NCBI GenBank assembly: GCA_947462335.1
Contig: OX381709.1
Coordinates: 84,382,622-84,446,621, forward strand
Length of the DNA: 64,000 bases
Direction of reading: 5' to 3'
Source: Harmothoe impar
Taxonomy: Eukaryota; Annelida; Polychaeta; Phyllodocida; Polynoidae
Part shown: positions 59,967 through 64,000 of the stretch, one piece after another
How the letters are laid out: each line of letters opens with the position of its first letter
Position numbering within the stretch: the first letter of the stretch is position 1
The notes under the pieces: generated by a model
The model's database searches: none
The model's input: the letters and a program-made list of their open reading frames with translations, nothing else
Told to the model about the DNA's origin: nothing
Position numbers and translations under genes: made by a program

Positions 59967-60328
59967 TTGTGGGCAGTCTTGCAGTCTTTATCTGTGTACA
60001 TGGAAGCCATGCCATGAAGTAGAGGTCAAGGCAGGGGGAGCAGGGGTCGGTGGAGGGAGACAGGGAATGGCAAGTTATGAGAGGAGTACACGATTTCCTC
60101 CCTTAGATCTGATCTATTAGAAGATGTCTTACAAGCAGAACATGCTACAAATAGCAGGGCGTTTACTTTTTTTACTTTAAAAAATAATTTAATTTAATTT
60201 AATTTTTTTATGGAACTGTAGCGGGCACGTATCGCTCGGGGCAGCCCGAGCGTACGTGGAGAGCGCATTGCCCGCCTGTGGTAGCTCAAGTACCGTAGCA
60301 GAGCGATGGAGAAGCAGCTAGCCCTGTG
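59967..60328. other. Unassigned stretch before the Polinton
   Basis: An (A)n(T)n-rich block (60168-60210) then a GC-rich segment. It ends cctgtg (60323-60328), the presumptive 6-bp target duplication. Its partner is outside the window. Confidence 0.4.
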
Positions 60329-60721
60329 AGTAGTATAGTATGTATCGGAACGGGACTATAGTTAAGTACTGTTTATTACTCAATCGACATGCAGCCAATC
60401 AGAGGCCTCCATTTGGTCACGTGACCCGTTGCCATGGTAACGTGACCTACTTAGGGCTCTCAGCCAATCAGAAGCCAGCATTCTGGGTGACCTACTGACC
60501 TACTTAGAAGCTCTCAGCCAATCAGAGGCCGGCATTCTGGTAACCATGGTAACGTGACCTAATTACGTCACATGACCTACTTAGGCTCAGCCAATCAGAA
60601 GCCAGCATTCTGGTAACTAGGGTAACGTGACCTACTTAGGGTTTGTTTGTAAACAACACCACGTGGCTTTCTTGTTTGTAAACAACACCACGTGACACGT
60701 GACTGTTTGTAAACAAACAAA
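60329..60721 (+). repeat. Polinton terminal inverted repeat (one end)
   Basis: Contains four cagccaatcaga CCAAT boxes, several CACGTG/GTGACC motifs, a perfect RFX X-box GTTGCCATGGTAAC (60428-60441), a second X-box-like gtaaccatggtaac (60540-60553), and three tgtttgtaaaca palindromes. It differs from the palindrome TIR by loss of one 82-bp unit and scattered substitutions. Confidence 0.88.
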
Positions 60722-60785
60722 CAAAAAAAAGTTATGTAACTTATATATAGAAATAAAAACACAACAAGATAATTTCTTTTCTTTT

Positions 60786-60803
60786 CATTTTATTCTTTAT
60801 TCT
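60786..60803 (-). terminator. Tandem polyadenylation signals
   Basis: Two AATAAA hexamers on the minus strand (complements of 60789-60794 and 60796-60801) lie 30-45 bp beyond the last gene. They probably end the virion transcript. Confidence 0.6.
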
Positions 60804-60833
60804 TTCATTTTCAATCAGAAAAAACACACAAGT

Positions 60834-61133
60834 TTATGCTTTTTTAGCTCGCTTCTTCGATTTGCAGCAACTCAACAGGCCGCAAAGTCTCACGCCGCCG
60901 TCACTCGCACCACCACACCCCGGACGACTTTTCTCCAATAGACATTGCACGACTTTGGATAAATCCAACACCATTTCGGCAAGGCAGAGAATCTTTGCCT
61001 CCATGACACGGCCGCCATCGCAACAACCCGTCACAACAGCATCATCGATAGCTTCTGACTCACGACCCGGTCGCTCAGCTTTGGGATTTTGCTCATGCGC
61101 ATGACGCACTTCTTGGGGTTTCTTGTTCGACAT
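60834..61133 (-). CDS. Small Polinton protein of unknown function (99 aa)
   Basis: ATG at 61133; overlaps the 3' end of the protease gene by about 100 nt in another frame. The N-terminal half is charged, the middle (VMEAKILCLAEMVLDLSKVVQCLLEK) is an amphipathic helix, and the end is Cys/Lys-rich (CCKSKKRAKKA). Not recognised. The overlap weakens the call, but polyadenylation signals just after it support a transcribed gene end. Confidence 0.45.
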   Translation of the reverse strand: MSNKKPQEVRHAHEQNPKAERPGRESEAIDDAVVTGCCDGGRVMEAKILCLAEMVLDLSKVVQCLLEKSRPGCGGASDGGVRLCGLLSCCKSKKRAKKA

Positions 61134-61483
61134 GCTTCAATTAGGAAATGAACGCAATGAGGTCCACAGGTGTCAGCAGAAGTGTCTTGTAGTTGAATGC
61201 GGTTTCTTTGCCACTTGAACGGAGCAGAGCGTTCCACGAAAGACAAGAACTCCGCACTCAGCGGCGGTAAGCCGAAGGAATCAAAGTAGTACACTTCACC
61301 CGTGCTCGACACGTAAAACGCCACCCAATGCTGACCTGGTAAATGTTGCGGATCTGTGTTGCTCACGAAACAAGTGTCTTTGATAGGGTGCTTCGGAATA
61401 GTGTCACAAGAGAAAACGCCCAGGAAACGATGTTTTGTGTGAACGTTTTCCTTCAACACTCTGCTTATTTCAAGCGTGTTCAT
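61031..61483 (-). CDS. PRO: Adenain-like cysteine protease (Polinton PRO)
   Basis: The start is ATG at 61483 (MNTLEISRV), 30 nt after the capsid gene stop. The frame is open further upstream, but only across the capsid gene. 150 residues. The catalytic pattern of adenovirus-type (C5/Ulp1-like) proteases is visible: His52 in GQHWVAFYV, Asp68 in YYFDSFG, Gln99 and Cys106 in TCGPHCVHFL. It would process capsid precursors during particle maturation. Length is shorter than adenovirus protease but usual for Polintons. Confidence 0.85.
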   Translation of the reverse strand: MNTLEISRVLKENVHTKHRFLGVFSCDTIPKHPIKDTCFVSNTDPQHLPGQHWVAFYVSSTGEVYYFDSFGLPPLSAEFLSFVERSAPFKWQRNRIQLQDTSADTCGPHCVHFLIEACRTRNPKKCVMRMSKIPKLSDRVVSQKLSMMLL

Positions 61484-61512
61484 ACGATACGCCAAGTACC
61501 GCCGTCTTGTCT

Positions 61513-62817
61513 TCAGTTCATGTGGTAGTCGGTGACGGGGTGTTGATCTCGGGTCAGCTCGACGACGTTGTCGTACACCAAGTAGAGTAGCACCGTTGTT
61601 GTCGCTTGTAGCGCCGAGCGGAAACTGACTTCCACCCTCAGCTGACCCGCTCTTATAAGGTTCACGCGACACCCGTCGTGCGATCTGTCTGGGGTTAAGT
61701 CGAGGGGGAACACCGTGTAACCGTTCAGGAATTGTTCGTATGAAATACCGCAGGAGCGCGCGCCCTCGTACATCCCCGTTTCCGTGTGTAGCGCCAAGTA
61801 CTCTCTCACGGCCGCTTTGGTCTTAAAGTCGGGCACGTAGGCGTCGTTCGGCACTTTCTGATCGTTCACTATCACTTGAAGCGAGCTGATGTCGTAATGC
61901 TTCATCTCGAACGGGTTCTTGGTGTAGCTACCGTTGAAGGCGTCGTGGTCAAGGAAGCAAATCATCATCGACTTGGGAAGCTGGCCTGTGTTGGAGTGCG
62001 TGTAGCTGTGATCTCTGTTACCTTGAGGGATGGCGTAGGTCGTCACCTCCACTCTGTTCACCGGGTAGTCGAAGGGCCCGTGTTCTATCACCGCTCTCTC
62101 GTGCGTTTCCGCTACAGCGTCCGCCACCAGCACGCGTCGCACGTAGAGCTTTGCTTTGTAGATCTTCAAGCTGTAGCCTCCGTCAGCGGCGCACATCAGA
62201 TAGAAAGAGGGCGCCGCTTGTTTCAGAGTGAGATTGATTTCTGTCTCTCCAACGATGAGCTTCGGTTGATGAGCCAGGTCAAAGTGCAGTCGCGCCATCA
62301 GCGAAAAGCGCTTGTTGGAGATTAGCTTCTTGCGCGCTTTGTACCCCGCATTCGCGTCAGTCAACGTGTCAAACTGACCGGGCGTATCTTCATGCCACCC
62401 CTGGGCGCTCATGACGCCGTCCTTCACGTCTTTGTTGTAGTTGAGTAACCCTTCCAAGTAAGCTCGGTAAGGGTAGGTCTCGGTGTTGCCAGACACTTTG
62501 AAACCGCCGATGGAGACTTGGACGTCTTTGAAGAGCGAGTGAGCCAAGTTGTTCACCGGAGCTACCGCGTCGGTGGCCTCGATCGCCGCTCCGTCCTTTA
62601 GCACTTGACATTCCAGATGAAGGTAGTTCTCGTTCAGGTCTGTGTACTCTTGCGACTTGTTGATGGTGAAATTTATGTTACCTCCATCCTCTAAAGAGTT
62701 TTTTGTTTCTATCCCCAGGAAAGACGACTTTAAGATAGTAGTCTGAGTCGGCGCTACGGTGTGCAGGTCGAGCTCAGAGAGCGCGCACTCGTTACTGCTC
62801 TCGTGTACGTAAGCCAT
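61513..62817 (-). CDS. MCP: Major capsid protein, double jelly-roll (Polinton hexon)
   Basis: ATG at 62817, 434 residues. The N-terminal pattern is typical of the Polinton/adintovirus hexon family annotated in many animals as uncharacterised F54H12.2-like: TQTTILKSSFLG, then INFTINKSQEYTDLNENYLHLECQV, PVNNLAHSLFKDVQVSIGG and NTETYPYRAYLEGLLNY. The rest carries the second jelly roll. It forms the hexagonal capsomers of the virion. No stops or frameshifts. The upstream intergenic gap to the pX-like gene is about 80 bp and may hold a promoter. Confidence 0.88.
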   Translation of the reverse strand: MAYVHESSNECALSELDLHTVAPTQTTILKSSFLGIETKNSLEDGGNINFTINKSQEYTDLNENYLHLECQVLKDGAAIEATDAVAPVNNLAHSLFKDVQVSIGGFKVSGNTETYPYRAYLEGLLNYNKDVKDGVMSAQGWHEDTPGQFDTLTDANAGYKARKKLISNKRFSLMARLHFDLAHQPKLIVGETEINLTLKQAAPSFYLMCAADGGYSLKIYKAKLYVRRVLVADAVAETHERAVIEHGPFDYPVNRVEVTTYAIPQGNRDHSYTHSNTGQLPKSMMICFLDHDAFNGSYTKNPFEMKHYDISSLQVIVNDQKVPNDAYVPDFKTKAAVREYLALHTETGMYEGARSCGISYEQFLNGYTVFPLDLTPDRSHDGCRVNLIRAGQLRVEVSFRSALQATTTVLLYLVYDNVVELTRDQHPVTDYHMN

Positions 62818-62896
62818 TGTGTTCTCTCTTCACGCGGCCGACAGACTGACGCCGGCCCCCTCCAGTCTTTTTATTTATACCTGAACGCCTAGGCGC

Positions 62897-63328
62897 TTAC
62901 CGGTCGAATACATCCCCTCTACGTCTCTTGCAAGAGCCACCGCCCGTCTGAGGGGAATGCCCACGACGACGTTTCGACCCTTTCTTAGACGCGACAGGCG
63001 TCTTTCCTCCCGAGAACGCCGTACTCGCCAGTCTCTTCAGAGCGCCTGCGCCTCGGTCTTTCACGCTGCTCTTTAAAGTCCGACCCGCCAGCACATCTTT
63101 AGCTACGCCCACACCGGCGCGGAGCAGCGTTTTTCCCACCGACTTCAATAGCGGGGTAGCCGAGCGCATCAGACCTAACAGAGCGCCGCCCAAACCGTGC
63201 CCGCTCTGGAAAGAGCGCCCGCTGTACACGGTCACGCCGTTGCCCAGCTGCGCGTTGTAGTAATCGCTGTACCCTCTGCCGAAGTCGGTGCGCCTGGGTG
63301 GAAAGTACGGAACGCGTTGACGCATCAT
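62897..63328 (-). CDS. PX: pX/pVI-like basic minor core protein
   Basis: ATG ATG at 63328, 143 residues. A Gly-rich amphipathic segment (GHGLGGALLGLMRSATPLLK...GVAKDVLAG...SVKDRG) is followed by a Lys/Arg-rich C terminus (KKGSKRRRG, CKRRRGD). This matches the pX/pVI-type proteins of Polintons and adintoviruses. These bind DNA and/or membranes inside the particle and are usual substrates of the neighbouring protease. Located between penton-like and MCP genes, 11 nt after the preceding stop. Confidence 0.75.
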   Translation of the reverse strand: MMRQRVPYFPPRRTDFGRGYSDYYNAQLGNGVTVYSGRSFQSGHGLGGALLGLMRSATPLLKSVGKTLLRAGVGVAKDVLAGRTLKSSVKDRGAGALKRLASTAFSGGKTPVASKKGSKRRRGHSPQTGGGSCKRRRGDVFDR

Positions 63329-63339
63329 TTTTCTCTCTT

Positions 63340-64000
63340 TCAGCGCTCAATAGGTCTCAGATGAAGTGTCACGGTCACCTCGCCTCTACCGAATGGGATG
63401 GAATGACCGGATCGGTCTCTTAAATAGATGCCGACCTCGGTAAACCTCTTGGATTTCAAGGGGAAATAATCCAAATGGGGAAAACTGATAGCTTGCACGC
63501 CACCTCGACGCTTTCCGCCTCTGTCCACCGCCACGCAGCGCAACAGCGGCACTTGCATGTCGCCCACACGTCTCTCCTGGATCATGTCGGTGTATATGTA
63601 CACAGAGTGCACGTCCCCGTAAACATCCATCGAGTAGGCGCCGGTAGTCGGCGACGCGAAACACGTCTTCTCTCCGAAGCCTAGAACGCATGCGAGATGC
63701 TGACTCAGCAGGACAGCACAGTGTCTCGGCGGTTTGATGGTGACGCGTTTCGTCTTGGCGTCGTACGATAAGATCCGCATCGGTTTGAGCAAGAAGCTGT
63801 CGCCCTCTAGTCTGTCATCTCGCAACGTCTCACTCAAGCGCTCGATTAGGGTGTGGTTGCTTCCGGTGAAAATAGGAGGTATCTCGAATATGTTTGGCAT
63901 GAAACTGCGCACTCCCATGTCCTTCTCCATCTTTTCGATCATCTGTCTTGCTTGATGGCTGATCGTCTTCTTCTTCACCGCCGGGGACAAGAACTGCTTG
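63340..64000 (-). CDS. Penton-like minor capsid protein, 5' end outside the window
   Basis: The frame is open to the last base, so the true start lies beyond 64000. No in-window ATG precedes the conserved part. About 220 residues are visible. The C-terminal pattern FTEVGIYLRDRSGHSIPFGRGEVTVTLHLRP is characteristic of the single-jelly-roll minor capsid (penton base) proteins encoded beside the MCP in Polintons. It would occupy the five-fold vertices. The family assignment is from pattern recognition only. Confidence 0.65.
   Translation of the reverse strand, partial: KQFLSPAVKKKTISHQARQMIEKMEKDMGVRSFMPNIFEIPPIFTGSNHTLIERLSETLRDDRLEGDSFLLKPMRILSYDAKTKRVTIKPPRHCAVLLSQHLACVLGFGEKTCFASPTTGAYSMDVYGDVHSVYIYTDMIQERRVGDMQVPLLRCVAVDRGGKRRGGVQAISFPHLDYFPLKSKRFTEVGIYLRDRSGHSIPFGRGEVTVTLHLRPIER

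Larger units (their letters stand above)
60329..64000 (-). mobile_element. Polinton/Maverick (adintovirus-like) element, one end
   Basis: It begins agtagtatagtatg, with a TIR shared with the palindromic element, and carries a block of minus-strand virion genes: small unknown protein, protease, major capsid, pX/pVI-like, penton-like. Virion genes plus a long TIR define Polintons. The polymerase, integrase and ATPase are presumably beyond 64,000. The frames seen are intact, so the copy may be recent. Confidence 0.88.

Noticed and set aside
1..64000. CRISPR arrays, operons, bacterial ribosome-binding sites
   Set aside because: Nothing with regular direct repeats and unique spacers. Gene content and signals are eukaryotic throughout.

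Overview
The window is eukaryotic nuclear DNA from a metazoan, probably an invertebrate. It is almost entirely transposable-element sequence. I see no operons, no bacterial genes and no confident multi-exon host gene. The organism cannot be named from sequence alone. The animal assignment rests on a Polinton/Maverick end, a Jockey/CR1-type LINE, a Gypsy LTR element and animal-type promoter motifs (CCAAT, CACGTG, RFX X-box, NRF1).

Layout. Positions 1-17,100 and 33,640-39,456 are a mosaic of two very abundant non-autonomous families. One is a 100-150 bp MITE with CCCAG termini and internal ACGTTATATAACGTT palindromes; about 37 copies or fragments are present in the window. The other is a foldback family with TTAACCCTTTAAGGA ends and TGATGCATGAATGCAGC hairpins. 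There are also single elements and short segmental duplications. A degenerate minus-strand LINE occupies about 17,100-33,640. From its 5' end it carries a coiled-coil/RGG ORF1, a free-standing NADAR-domain ORF, an SGNH-esterase ORF, and an endonuclease-reverse transcriptase ORF2. A CCCAG MITE has landed in the reverse transcriptase, and an 8.8 kb almost perfect palindrome (19,197-28,005) has landed inside that MITE with a 6-bp duplication (ggcata). The palindrome's ends match the Polinton terminus at 60,329, so it looks like an inverted-dimer derivative of a Polinton. Each arm encodes the same unrecognised 288-residue protein.

Positions 39,457-52,463 hold a 13.0 kb Gypsy-type LTR retrotransposon that looks young: its 484-bp LTRs appear identical and it has a TATG target duplication. 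Gag and Pol are joined by a textbook -1 frameshift site (GGGAAAT, 5-nt spacer, 9-bp stem). Downstream of pol lies a third large ORF of about 1,071 codons. It has its own NRF1/TATA promoter, Cys/His zinc-binding clusters and an Arg/Ser-rich segment, and no envelope features. Positions 52,464-60,328 return to MITE mosaic, with two compact hairpins. Positions 60,329-64,000 are the end of a Polinton running out of the window. It has a terminal repeat rich in promoter motifs, then minus-strand genes for a small unknown protein, an adenain-like protease, the double-jelly-roll major capsid protein, a pX/pVI-like basic protein and a penton-like minor capsid protein that is cut by the window edge.

The observations I judge most novel are the NADAR ORF in a LINE, the Polinton-derived giant palindrome with its orphan protein, and the extra ORF with an internal promoter in the Gypsy element.
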